Assembly (NCBI RefSeq): GCF_900142205.1
Contig: NZ_FRAA01000012.1
Coordinates: 1 to 51,610 of the forward strand
Reading direction: 5' to 3'
Source of the DNA: Reichenbachiella agariperforans
Lineage (GTDB): Bacteria; Bacteroidota; Bacteroidia; Cytophagales; Cyclobacteriaceae
DNA: 51,610 nt
Within the stretch, counting starts at the first letter, position 1; the number at the start of each line of letters is the position of its first letter. A program made the position numbers and the translations under genes. Below the pieces are notes generated by a model that was not told the DNA's origin, did not search any database, and worked only from the letters and a program-made list of their open reading frames with translations. Positions 43,854 through 51,610 of the stretch are shown one piece after another.

Positions 43854-45350
43854 ATGAAATTTGAACACGACATATTGCTTGCATACCATACCTTGGATGA
43901 CGAACCTATTGGTGGAGGAAGTAAAGGGTGGGTCACTAACTTTTACCGGTTCTTGTCTACGCTCGTAGAGCAGGTGTCAGGCACAAAGTCTAAGATAAAA
44001 ATGGTGAATGAAAAGGATAGTCATGTGGACTTATACAATGGCTGTTCTGTTTTAGTTCCGATTTTTTCCAAACATTTTTTGAGCAACCCGACCCTTATCA
44101 ATGGGGTCAATCTATTCGCCAGTTCGGCCAAAGAAAATAACAACCTACAAATGGATGGGCTATCAAGGCTCCTCAAAGTGATCAAATTCCCCATTGATGT
44201 AGATGAATATTTACCAGACTATTCGGATATTCTATCCTATGATTTTTATCAGATTGACTCACTGACAGGTGAACCACAGGAGTTTAGACGGTTTTTTGGT
44301 AATGAAGCTGAACGAAGCTACTGGATGAAGATGGTGGATATGGCCTATGATATTCATCAGATTCAAAAGAAAATGTCTGAAGTGACTTCTAAGGAGACCG
44401 TAGTGTCAGAAGTGACTAGAGAGAAAACCATTTATCTCGCAAACTCTGGGGTGGACATGATCATACAGAGAGACATTGTCAAGAGAGAGTTGATTCGTCA
44501 TGGTTATCGTGTGTTACCAGATCAGTCTCTCCCTAAAGAAATACATGCTTTGGAGTCAGCTGTGAAGCGTGATTTGGCAGCATGTTGTCTGTCTATTCAC
44601 TTGATAGGAGAGGACTATGGTTACTCCCCTCGAGGGTCAGAGCTGTCTATTGTTGATATTCAGAATAAACTGGCTTCTATGCATACTTTCGAGATGCATG
44701 AGCAGAATAAGAGAGACCATACTTCTGAGAAATTCAGTCGATTGATTTGGCTGTCCCCAGATTTGAAAAATGTCACCGAGAGACAAAAAATATTTATTGA
44801 AGATCTGAAAACTGACGCAGCTGCCTTGGATGAGGCAGAAGTTCTTCAAATCCCGTTACAAGAGTTGAAATCTATCATCAGAGAGGAATTGGTCACAGGA
44901 GGCCGTTTCAAGGCCAAGGAAGTAAAGCGTGATGAGTCTTTGCCAGATGAGGGCAACATTATTTATTTGATCTGTGATCAACTCGACGTAGAAGCCTCTC
45001 AGCCTGTATTTCAGTACCTGAAAAAGAAAGGCTATAATGTTGTGACTACTCTTTTCGAAGGACAATTAATGGATTTAAGGTATTTGCATCAGGAGAATTT
45101 GAGACGTTGTGATGCCTCGTTGATTTATTTCGGTCGATCATCCGAAGATTGGATCAGAACGAAGCTCCAAGATCTCCTGAAGGCGCCAGGGTTTGGTAGA
45201 ACCAAGCCGATGAGAGCATCAGCAATATATGCAGAAGATAAGACTAAACTAATAAATCAGAATGTTCAATTGACCAGAACTATGGTGTTGGGAGATAGTG
45301 ACTTCTCTCCCAATACTCTCGAACCATTCTTAGCTAAACTGGAAAATTAA
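43854..45350 (+). CDS. TIR/DUF4062-like protein with three related domains
   Basis: A 498-residue soluble protein. Domain 1 (1-165) has a TIR-like strand and helix (HDILLAYHTLDD, then VLVPIFSKHFLSNPTLING). Domain 2 (about 190-345) looks like DUF4062 (KTIYLANSGVDMIIQRDIVKRELIRHGYRVLP, then LAACCLSIHLIGEDYGYSPRG). Domain 3 (about 365-498) repeats the fold (NIIYLICDQLD... CDASLIYFGRSSEDWIRTKLQDLL). The usual TIR catalytic Glu next to a Trp-Cys motif is not evident in domain 1, so NAD cleavage is doubtful. Pairing with an nSTAND NTPase gene one base away is a known arrangement. It probably relays or receives a signal through the NTPase. Confidence 0.75.
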   Translation: MKFEHDILLAYHTLDDEPIGGGSKGWVTNFYRFLSTLVEQVSGTKSKIKMVNEKDSHVDLYNGCSVLVPIFSKHFLSNPTLINGVNLFASSAKENNNLQMDGLSRLLKVIKFPIDVDEYLPDYSDILSYDFYQIDSLTGEPQEFRRFFGNEAERSYWMKMVDMAYDIHQIQKKMSEVTSKETVVSEVTREKTIYLANSGVDMIIQRDIVKRELIRHGYRVLPDQSLPKEIHALESAVKRDLAACCLSIHLIGEDYGYSPRGSELSIVDIQNKLASMHTFEMHEQNKRDHTSEKFSRLIWLSPDLKNVTERQKIFIEDLKTDAAALDEAEVLQIPLQELKSIIREELVTGGRFKAKEVKRDESLPDEGNIIYLICDQLDVEASQPVFQYLKKKGYNVVTTLFEGQLMDLRYLHQENLRRCDASLIYFGRSSEDWIRTKLQDLLKAPGFGRTKPMRASAIYAEDKTKLINQNVQLTRTMVLGDSDFSPNTLEPFLAKLEN

Positions 45351-45351
45351 T

Positions 45352-48300
45352 ATGAGCGAAAAAGAAATGATAACCGACGAATATGGGCAATCAGATGTTG
45401 CACAGTTCGTAGATCCTTTTCCCGGTCTTCGACCATTTGGGATAGAGGAGAGCCATTTGTTTTTTGGACGGGAAGGCCAAAGTGATGAGGTACTCATGAA
45501 GCTTTCGGAGAATAAGTTCGTGGGGATTTTAGGAGCATCGGGTAGTGGAAAGTCTTCACTGATGTACTGTGGTCTGATACCGACTCTCTATGGTGGTTTT
45601 ATGACACAGGCTGGCTCTAACTGGCGCATTGTCGTGACCAGACCAGGAGGGGGGCCGATAGATAATCTGGCCGAGTCACTTTTGCTCAAAGATGAGCAGT
45701 ACAATAGTATAGATGATGAGGATAAGCTCATCCGCAAGACAATTACTTCTACGGTATTGAGGAGTAGTTCTCTTGGTCTAATAGAAGCAGTCAAACAGCT
45801 CAAGTCTTCTGATCAGGAGAATGTCTTGATTTTAGTGGATCAATTTGAAGAGCTATTTAGATATAAAAAATTAGAAACTCTGTCTTCGGACTTGGATGAA
45901 TCTTCCGCATTTGTCAACTTGTTGTTGGAGGCAGTTCATCAGTATGATGCTCCGATCTATGTGGCACTAACGATGCGTTCCGATTTTATCGGTGATTGTG
46001 CGCAGTTTCCTGAACTGACGCAAATGATTAACGATAGTCACTACCTCATCCCTCAGATGACACGTGATCAGAAGCGTCTAGCTATAGAAGGACCTGTGGC
46101 AGTAGGAGGAGGTAAGATCGCCCCACGACTTACACAGCAACTTCTCAATGACGTAGGAGATAACCCTGATCAACTACCAATTCTACAGCATGCGCTCATG
46201 CGTACATGGCAGTTTTGGAAGGAGCATCGTCGTGAAGAGGAACCCATGGACCTCAAGCATTATAATGCGGTAGGAACCTTGAGAGAGGCACTTTCTCAGC
46301 ATGCTAATGAAGCGTTTGATTCTCTGTCTAAACGTGAGCAACAGATTTGTGAGTCCATGTTTAAGGCATTGACAGAGCGGGGGACGGAATCGTCAGGTAT
46401 TAGGCGACCTACAAAAGTTTCTACGATTGCGTCTATTGCAGGTGTGACAGAGGACGAAGTAGGACGAGTAGTGGATAAATTCCGAGAACCTGGTAGGACA
46501 TTGTTGATGCCACCACATGGGGTTAGGTTAGATTCAGATACTGTTATTGATATTTCTCACGAAAGTTTGATGAGGATATGGACACGACTAAAGTCATGGT
46601 TGGACGAAGAGTCACGCTCGGCAGAGATGTATCTGAAACTGTCCGAATCTGCTGAAAGGTTCCAACTCGGACGAGCTGGTCTGTGGAAGATGCCAGATTT
46701 ACAACTGGCACTCAACTGGGAGGAGGAAAATAAGCCTACATTGGTCTGGGGGCAGCGCTATGAGCCTGCTTTTGAGCGAACCATGGTGTTCCTAGAGACC
46801 AGTAAGAAAGCCTACGAAACTGAACAAAGAAACAAAGAGCTTCTACAAAAGAGAGCCCTTCAGCGCTCACGTTTGGTTGCTGTCGTGCTCGGGGTAGCAA
46901 TGTTGATTTGTATTTTCTTCGTGGTATTGGCACAGATACGAGCGGGAGAAGCGAACAAGCAGAAAGCACAAGCAGAAGCCAACTTGCAACTAGCAGCTAT
47001 CGCGCAAAAGAAAGCTGAGGAACAAGAGCAGAAAGCAACCGAAAAGGCAACAGAAGCACGAAAGCAAACCCGACTGGCACAGGAAGCTGCAGAATTAGCC
47101 AAGATTGAACAACAAAAGGCTGAGGAACAAAAGCGCCTTGCCGATGTGCAAAGACAGCGGGCAGAAGCAGCCCAAGTACGCGCTAATGAAAATGCAGAGG
47201 AAGCCAAGCGAAGTGCTGAACAAGCAAAGATTGCTGAGCTTGCCGCTGCGAAAAGTGCGGAGGTCGCCAATGAACAGCGACTAGCCGCGCTGGCACTTCG
47301 TTATCAGGCGATTGCTAACTCCATGGCCATCAAGTCTCAAAAAATTGATGATGACGTAGAGCAGCAGGCAGTCATAGCGCGTCAAGCTTGGTTGTTTGAC
47401 GATGAGTATTCTAATAAGGAGTACAATCCTGATATATACGCGGGGGTTTATTATGCTACAAAGGCACTCACCGGTGGAGATTCGTCAGTGTACAATCATT
47501 TCCCTGGTCACTCCGAAGCAGTGAGGTCTGTCAAGTTCTCTAAGGATGGCAAGCGCATGTTCTCTGCGGCCAGTGATGGGCGTATTCTTTCATGGAATCT
47601 AAAAGATAAAACGAACAAGGAGATACTCAATGATAAGCAGGTTAACCGTGTCGTAGATATTAGTCCTGACGAGAAATGGTTAGCTGTAGGTAGTGACAAT
47701 GATAATGTCTTACTCTATAATCTCAAGAATCCTGAAGCACTACCCAAAGAGATTACTGATCATAACGGCGTGGTTTTCGATTTGATCTTTTTGGGAGATA
47801 ATAAAGGGTTTGTTTATACAGCTAGTGACAAAGTGGTGCGTTTACATGATTTTAACAAGAGTGTAGAAGTCGCACGCGTCACCTCTAGAGTTAAATCATT
47901 GACGATCAGTCCTGATGGGAGGTATCTCGCAGGCGGTAGCGATGCAGGTAGCGTGTATCTTTGGGATTTGAAAAATGATTTCGAGGAAAGCTCGTTATAC
48001 GTCCAACAGGGAGCTTCAGTAAGTGCTGTAGCTTTTAGCAATGACGGTAATGTACTGGCGTTTGGGGATGATGATGGTGATATTGTCCTATGGGATTTGG
48101 TAGCCAATAGAACGATTAAAAAATTAACTAGCCATAGTGCGTCGATTACCGAGCTTGACTTCAATGAAGACAATTCTTTGTTGGCATCATCTAGTCTAGA
48201 TGGAACAGCAAAAATATGGGTGATGGAATATCTCAATGATTTACCTATCAATCTAGATGACCATGAAAGCTTGGATAATGCAGGAAATAAAGGTTGGGTT

Positions 48301-48525
48301 TGGACCGTTCAATTTGCTCCAGATGGTAAACACCTGATGACAGGAGCAGGTGACGGAATCATTCGATGGTGGCCGACAGAGCCAGATGAGATGGCTCAGG
48401 CGATTTGTGGGTATGAGGTGATAGATGAAAATCTTAGTGAGACCACATGGGCGGCTTATGTAGGTGAAGGTATCGATTACGAATATACTTGCGAAGGATT
48501 ACCAAAGAGACAAGAGTTAGAATAG
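45352..48525 (+). CDS. Membrane-anchored nSTAND1 NTPase with coiled coil and WD40 propeller
   Basis: A 1,057-residue protein. PFPGLRPFGIEESHLFFGRE (22-41) opens an nSTAND1 domain. Walker A GASGSGKS has Lys67; Walker B is ILVDQFEELF near 163. A helical arm follows to about 500. One membrane helix (VAVVLGVAMLICIFFVVLA, about 508-528) separates it from an Ala/Glu/Lys-rich coiled coil (530-660). Five or six WD40 repeats (about 700-1030) have motifs such as VRSVKFSKDGKRMFSAASDGRILSW and VAFSNDGNVLAFGDDDGDIVLWDL. STAND proteins oligomerise on ATP when a signal binds their repeat sensor. Here the sensor lies on the far side of the membrane helix from the NTPase. It starts one base after the TIR-like gene. 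Confidence 0.88.
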   Translation: MSEKEMITDEYGQSDVAQFVDPFPGLRPFGIEESHLFFGREGQSDEVLMKLSENKFVGILGASGSGKSSLMYCGLIPTLYGGFMTQAGSNWRIVVTRPGGGPIDNLAESLLLKDEQYNSIDDEDKLIRKTITSTVLRSSSLGLIEAVKQLKSSDQENVLILVDQFEELFRYKKLETLSSDLDESSAFVNLLLEAVHQYDAPIYVALTMRSDFIGDCAQFPELTQMINDSHYLIPQMTRDQKRLAIEGPVAVGGGKIAPRLTQQLLNDVGDNPDQLPILQHALMRTWQFWKEHRREEEPMDLKHYNAVGTLREALSQHANEAFDSLSKREQQICESMFKALTERGTESSGIRRPTKVSTIASIAGVTEDEVGRVVDKFREPGRTLLMPPHGVRLDSDTVIDISHESLMRIWTRLKSWLDEESRSAEMYLKLSESAERFQLGRAGLWKMPDLQLALNWEEENKPTLVWGQRYEPAFERTMVFLETSKKAYETEQRNKELLQKRALQRSRLVAVVLGVAMLICIFFVVLAQIRAGEANKQKAQAEANLQLAAIAQKKAEEQEQKATEKATEARKQTRLAQEAAELAKIEQQKAEEQKRLADVQRQRAEAAQVRANENAEEAKRSAEQAKIAELAAAKSAEVANEQRLAALALRYQAIANSMAIKSQKIDDDVEQQAVIARQAWLFDDEYSNKEYNPDIYAGVYYATKALTGGDSSVYNHFPGHSEAVRSVKFSKDGKRMFSAASDGRILSWNLKDKTNKEILNDKQVNRVVDISPDEKWLAVGSDNDNVLLYNLKNPEALPKEITDHNGVVFDLIFLGDNKGFVYTASDKVVRLHDFNKSVEVARVTSRVKSLTISPDGRYLAGGSDAGSVYLWDLKNDFEESSLYVQQGASVSAVAFSNDGNVLAFGDDDGDIVLWDLVANRTIKKLTSHSASITELDFNEDNSLLASSSLDGTAKIWVMEYLNDLPINLDDHESLDNAGNKGWVWTVQFAPDGKHLMTGAGDGIIRWWPTEPDEMAQAICGYEVIDENLSETTWAAYVGEGIDYEYTCEGLPKRQELE

Positions 48526-48542
48526 CATAAACTGTAGAGAGT

Positions 48543-49676
48543 TTGAAGAAAATATTAATTCCATTTGTATTGATCTTAGGATTATCTGTTCGAGCATATG
48601 CTCAGGGCGGATGTACACAGAAGTTAAGTGAGGCAGAGGATTTGTACGAAGCGGGTCGCTTGTATGAAGTGACCAAAAAGCTAAAGGAAGGTTCTTGCCT
48701 ACTAGATGCGAAATCAGGCTTTACCAAAGAGGAGCGAATCAGAGCTTATCGTTTGCTGGCTTTGGTGTACTTGTTTATGGATAATGAGCCAGATGCTGAG
48801 GACGCTGTAGTCAACTTGCTTTTGGTGGATCCTGAACATCCCGAGAATGACCCGAATGATCCAGCAGAGCTCAAGTTGCTCTTTGCTAAATACCGATCAA
48901 AGCCTATTTTTAGATTAGGTGTGTATGCAGGTATGAGCTATGCTTCAGTTCATTCTATGCAGGAATACGGGACTTATAATTTCAACAATGAGGGCTTTGA
49001 TCGTGATGATTCTGGAACAGACCTGTCAAAAGAGTATGGTTCACTTCTAGGGTTTAAAGGGGGGCTGAGTATCGAGTATATGGTTGTTAAGAACCTTGAA
49101 ATATTATTACGCATAGAGTACCTGAGGGCATCCTATGAAGTACAAGCTCAGCTTTTGAGTAACGGATCAAATGATGATTTTAATGCCAATTCTTTTGAAG
49201 TGTCTTTGTTAGAAAATCAGCAGTGGATGAATTTCCCACTAGGGTTGAGGTACAATTTTCCGTTAGGAAACGTGACTCCTTATATCACAGGAGGTGCATC
49301 TTATGGGTTCCTGCTCAAGTCTAGTATGACAGGGGATAGAGCAGGTTTGGCTACTAAATTTTTGACAGGTTTGGATCTGATGGAGTTAGATATGCGGAAC
49401 AAAACGAATTGGTCTTATTTTGGAGGTTTGGGGCTGAAAATCAATATTAAGCGTACCAATTCATTGTTTTTTGAGGCGAGTTACAGTGTCGGTGCGGCCA
49501 ATTTCGTCAATGGACAGAATAGGTATGCTTCTGATGACCTCACAATCAAAATGGCACATGTAGATGATGATTTGACACTAAATCACCTTGCGGTGACCGT
49601 CGGTTTTATCAAATCATTCTATAACCCGAAAAAGTATTCGGAAAAGAAACTCAAAAAATTGAATCAAAAAAAGTAG
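48543..49676 (+). CDS. Secreted TPR-like plus outer-membrane beta-barrel protein
   Basis: A 377-residue protein from a TTG start (MKKILIPFVLILGLSVRAYAQ, a good signal peptide). Residues 25-120 are helical and TPR-like (CTQKLSEAEDLYEAGRLYEVTKKL). A LLLVDPEHPENDPNDPAELKLLF motif leads into a barrel of about 8-10 strands from residue 125 (FRLGVYAGMSYASVH to NHLAVTVGFIKSFY). The helical-then-barrel order resembles several Bacteroidota outer-membrane proteins. The C-terminus is basic. It lies 17 bp after the STAND gene and 7 bp before a lipoprotein gene, so it is probably the outer-membrane part of the same module. Confidence 0.75.
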   Translation: MKKILIPFVLILGLSVRAYAQGGCTQKLSEAEDLYEAGRLYEVTKKLKEGSCLLDAKSGFTKEERIRAYRLLALVYLFMDNEPDAEDAVVNLLLVDPEHPENDPNDPAELKLLFAKYRSKPIFRLGVYAGMSYASVHSMQEYGTYNFNNEGFDRDDSGTDLSKEYGSLLGFKGGLSIEYMVVKNLEILLRIEYLRASYEVQAQLLSNGSNDDFNANSFEVSLLENQQWMNFPLGLRYNFPLGNVTPYITGGASYGFLLKSSMTGDRAGLATKFLTGLDLMELDMRNKTNWSYFGGLGLKINIKRTNSLFFEASYSVGAANFVNGQNRYASDDLTIKMAHVDDDLTLNHLAVTVGFIKSFYNPKKYSEKKLKKLNQKK

Positions 49677-49683
49677 GTACGAA

Positions 49684-51033
49684 ATGATAAATTATTGGAG
49701 ACAATATCTGTTTGTATTTGTATCACTGGCTATGGTGGGGTGTATGGAAGAGGATCCGGATAGTGTCCCTCCTTCTCAAACCTATGTCAAGTATTTTGGA
49801 AGTACCGCAACCGAACAGATGGTAGATATGGTTCAGACGGTAGACAATGAGTTTTTGATGCTAGGTTATACCAATAACAAAGAGGCAGGTGATTTTGATT
49901 TTTACATCATCAAAACAGACTCAGCTGGTAATGGTATATGGCAACAGACCTATGGTTATAACCATGGCAATACATTTAGATCGGCGAGTCAAGATGTGCC
50001 TAAATCAGTTCGTCTCATCAATAATGATCAGAATTTACTGGCTATTGGTACCAGTGACGTGTCGGACACGCTCAGTATTTTGATGTTTAATATAGACGTG
50101 GCGTCTGGGGAGGTTGTGGATTCGCTGCGGTACCAGTACTACGACAATAGAACTGGTACCAACATAACAGACCGTGGATATGTATCGACATTGGGCGCAG
50201 ATGTGTTGTATAACGAGTCGTCCAACGAGTATATCATACTGGGTAGTGTAGAGACATGGAGTAATAATATATACACCTCTGATCCTCAGAGTATACTATT
50301 GATGGCCATAGATGCTGGAGCAGATTGGCAAGACCCTAATTTGTCTCCCTCATGGATGGATATCGGTGGTCTACGTTTAGAAGATACGGGTATCAAGTTG
50401 ATGGAGACTGATGGCGATTACTTTCTCTTATCTACGGTAACGATTCCTTTTGGTAGCAATCTAGGCTATGGCAATGAGGATGTGCTTCTTGCGGAGTTTA
50501 ATCCATCAAGTGGTGCCTACATTAACAGTACACTGTATGGAACGACAGAGAATGACATTGCGGCCAATTTCATCTCCTATGGTAACTCACTCATGGTTGT
50601 AGGTACTACAGGGGACGACCAAAATGAAAAAGCATTTTACCTGAAAGTGCCTAAGGCACTGCCAGAGTCTGATTCAGAAGGGTTTGCGATAGATGTGGTA
50701 GGTAACGAGTCGCTTGGGCTCAATGCCAGCGGAACGCAGGGAAAGGATTTGATTCGCTTGCCCAATGGGAATATCTATATCGCAGGGCAGTTAAATGCCT
50801 ATACGAGCCCTTCAGGAGAGTTTAAGGAAAATGAGATTGTGATTTTTAGAACAGATGGATTTGGGAATCTGGATACCGACAATTTTAGGATATATGGGAG
50901 TGAGGACAATGATCAGGCCAATGCCATACTATTGCAGGAGGATGGGGCGTTAGTCATTGGAGCTACCATCGATTTTGGATCTACCTCCATGATGTCGTTG
51001 ATGAAAACCAACGTAAGAGGGGAGTTTAAGTGA
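49684..51033 (+). CDS. Outer-membrane lipoprotein with beta-propeller-like repeats
   Basis: A 449-residue protein with a lipobox (LAMVGC near residue 20). Then come five or six repeats with strands such as DNEFLMLGYTNNKEAGDFDFYIIKTDSAGN and NIYIAGQLNAYTSPSG, typical of secreted propeller proteins that read like delta-60 or Kelch-type repeats. No catalytic residues recognised. It is the last gene of the operon; the next gene begins 200 bp later after an AT-rich stretch. It may present a surface sensor or a structural plug for the barrel protein. Function unknown. Confidence 0.75.
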   Translation: MINYWRQYLFVFVSLAMVGCMEEDPDSVPPSQTYVKYFGSTATEQMVDMVQTVDNEFLMLGYTNNKEAGDFDFYIIKTDSAGNGIWQQTYGYNHGNTFRSASQDVPKSVRLINNDQNLLAIGTSDVSDTLSILMFNIDVASGEVVDSLRYQYYDNRTGTNITDRGYVSTLGADVLYNESSNEYIILGSVETWSNNIYTSDPQSILLMAIDAGADWQDPNLSPSWMDIGGLRLEDTGIKLMETDGDYFLLSTVTIPFGSNLGYGNEDVLLAEFNPSSGAYINSTLYGTTENDIAANFISYGNSLMVVGTTGDDQNEKAFYLKVPKALPESDSEGFAIDVVGNESLGLNASGTQGKDLIRLPNGNIYIAGQLNAYTSPSGEFKENEIVIFRTDGFGNLDTDNFRIYGSEDNDQANAILLQEDGALVIGATIDFGSTSMMSLMKTNVRGEFK

Positions 51034-51233
51034 TTAGTAGCAATCTAATGATGAGTTTGTTTAAGAGTGAGGGGAGCAGGTTTCTAGATGTTGTAGATGG
51101 GGGTGAGTTAGAATTACAATCGATGAATATAAGTAGTCAAATGGGAGTCGTAGATAGGAAAGGGGAGGGTATTATTGACCTAATTAGTTTAACCAAAATC
51201 ACATTGTTTTTGACATTGTTAATAAGAAAAAAT

Positions 51234-51610
51234 ATGAAGGCTAACTATTTTAAGAATCACTTTGCTTTGAGATTCGGTTTGTTTTTGACTCTTATTTTCA
51301 TGGGAGCATTTTCTGTACTAGCTCAACCTACGATCACAGGATTGTCAGTTTCTTCTGACAATAGTTATGCAGATGTTACTTTTAGCGAAGGCGTTTATAA
51401 TACAAATGGAGGTAGTGGTGCTTTAGAGTTAGGAGATTTTTCACCGAGTCTAAGTGGAGGAGTGGCTGTGAGTCCTGTAATATCTTCTGTGACACAAAAT
51501 GATAATGTTGTAGAAGGAAGTGCGAGTTCCTTAGTAGGAGGAGAGAGTGTCGTACGTATATTTTTCAGTTATACGAATACAGCAGATGGATCAGAGACAT
51601 TAGAGATTGA
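51234..51610 (+). CDS. Start of a long secreted repeat protein (3' end off window)
   Basis: An open frame from ATG 51234 to the right edge gives 125 codons without a stop. The start MKANYFKNHFALRFGLFLTLIFMG with AFSVLAQ is a signal peptide. The mature part (PTITGLSVSSDNSYADVTFSEGVYNTNGG, then LELGDFSPSLSGG and VVRIFFSYTNTADGSE) resembles the repeated Ig-like modules of very large Bacteroidota surface proteins. It is probably an adhesin. The total length cannot be seen. Confidence 0.75.
   Translation, partial: MKANYFKNHFALRFGLFLTLIFMGAFSVLAQPTITGLSVSSDNSYADVTFSEGVYNTNGGSGALELGDFSPSLSGGVAVSPVISSVTQNDNVVEGSASSLVGGESVVRIFFSYTNTADGSETLEI

Overview
The window looks like chromosomal DNA of a Bacteroidota bacterium, most likely a marine or soil Cytophagales-type lineage. 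The basis is a SusC/SusD locus driven by a hybrid two-component sensor, type IX secretion (T9SS) C-terminal tails, very long secreted adhesins, and intergenic TAnnTTTG-type promoter candidates with few Shine-Dalgarno sequences. I cannot name the genus from sequence alone.

Layout. 1-5652 (minus) is the N-terminal 1,884 residues of a giant modular adhesin that runs off the left edge. 6575-8557 is a xylulokinase-like protein fused to a LuxR-type helix-turn-helix, behind a short leader that contains a terminator. 8673-13652 holds an AsmA/DUF748-like protein, a YihY/BrkB membrane protein, a T9SS cargo protein, a tandem jelly-roll protein and a retropepsin-like protein. 13798-29624 is a polysaccharide utilisation locus for beta-1,4-galactan: a hybrid two-component regulator diverges from susC-susD-SGBP, followed by a lipoprotein GH53, a clan GH-A hydrolase and a T9SS-secreted GH53. 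The regulator should sense galactan fragments. The surface GH53 enzymes cut the polymer, the SGBP and SusD bind the pieces, and SusC imports them.

29760-34318 is, in my reading, an integron-like gene cassette array. It starts with the C-terminal stub of a tyrosine recombinase. Then come four cassettes: a zinc-ribbon plus membrane protein pair, a secreted unknown, a PLD-like nuclease, and a membrane unknown. For all four cassettes the first 9-10 bases (beginning GTT) are the exact reverse complement of a box at the end of the same cassette, as expected of attC R'/R'' boxes. Three sites show further attC architecture (inner L boxes, unequal spacers). One junction is broken by about 830 bp that contains an array of eleven 22-bp imperfect palindromes.

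34683-40147 is ordinary housekeeping: a quinone oxidoreductase-like MDR protein, a MenE-like ligase, a CNT nucleoside transporter and PEP carboxykinase. 40557-51033 is a tight five-gene operon: an MFS/NTT-like transporter with HEAT repeats and a cyclic-nucleotide-binding domain, a triple TIR/DUF4062-like protein, a membrane-anchored nSTAND1 NTPase with WD40 repeats, an outer-membrane barrel, and a propeller lipoprotein. It looks like a membrane-linked signalling or defence module. A second long secreted protein begins at 51234 and runs off the right edge.
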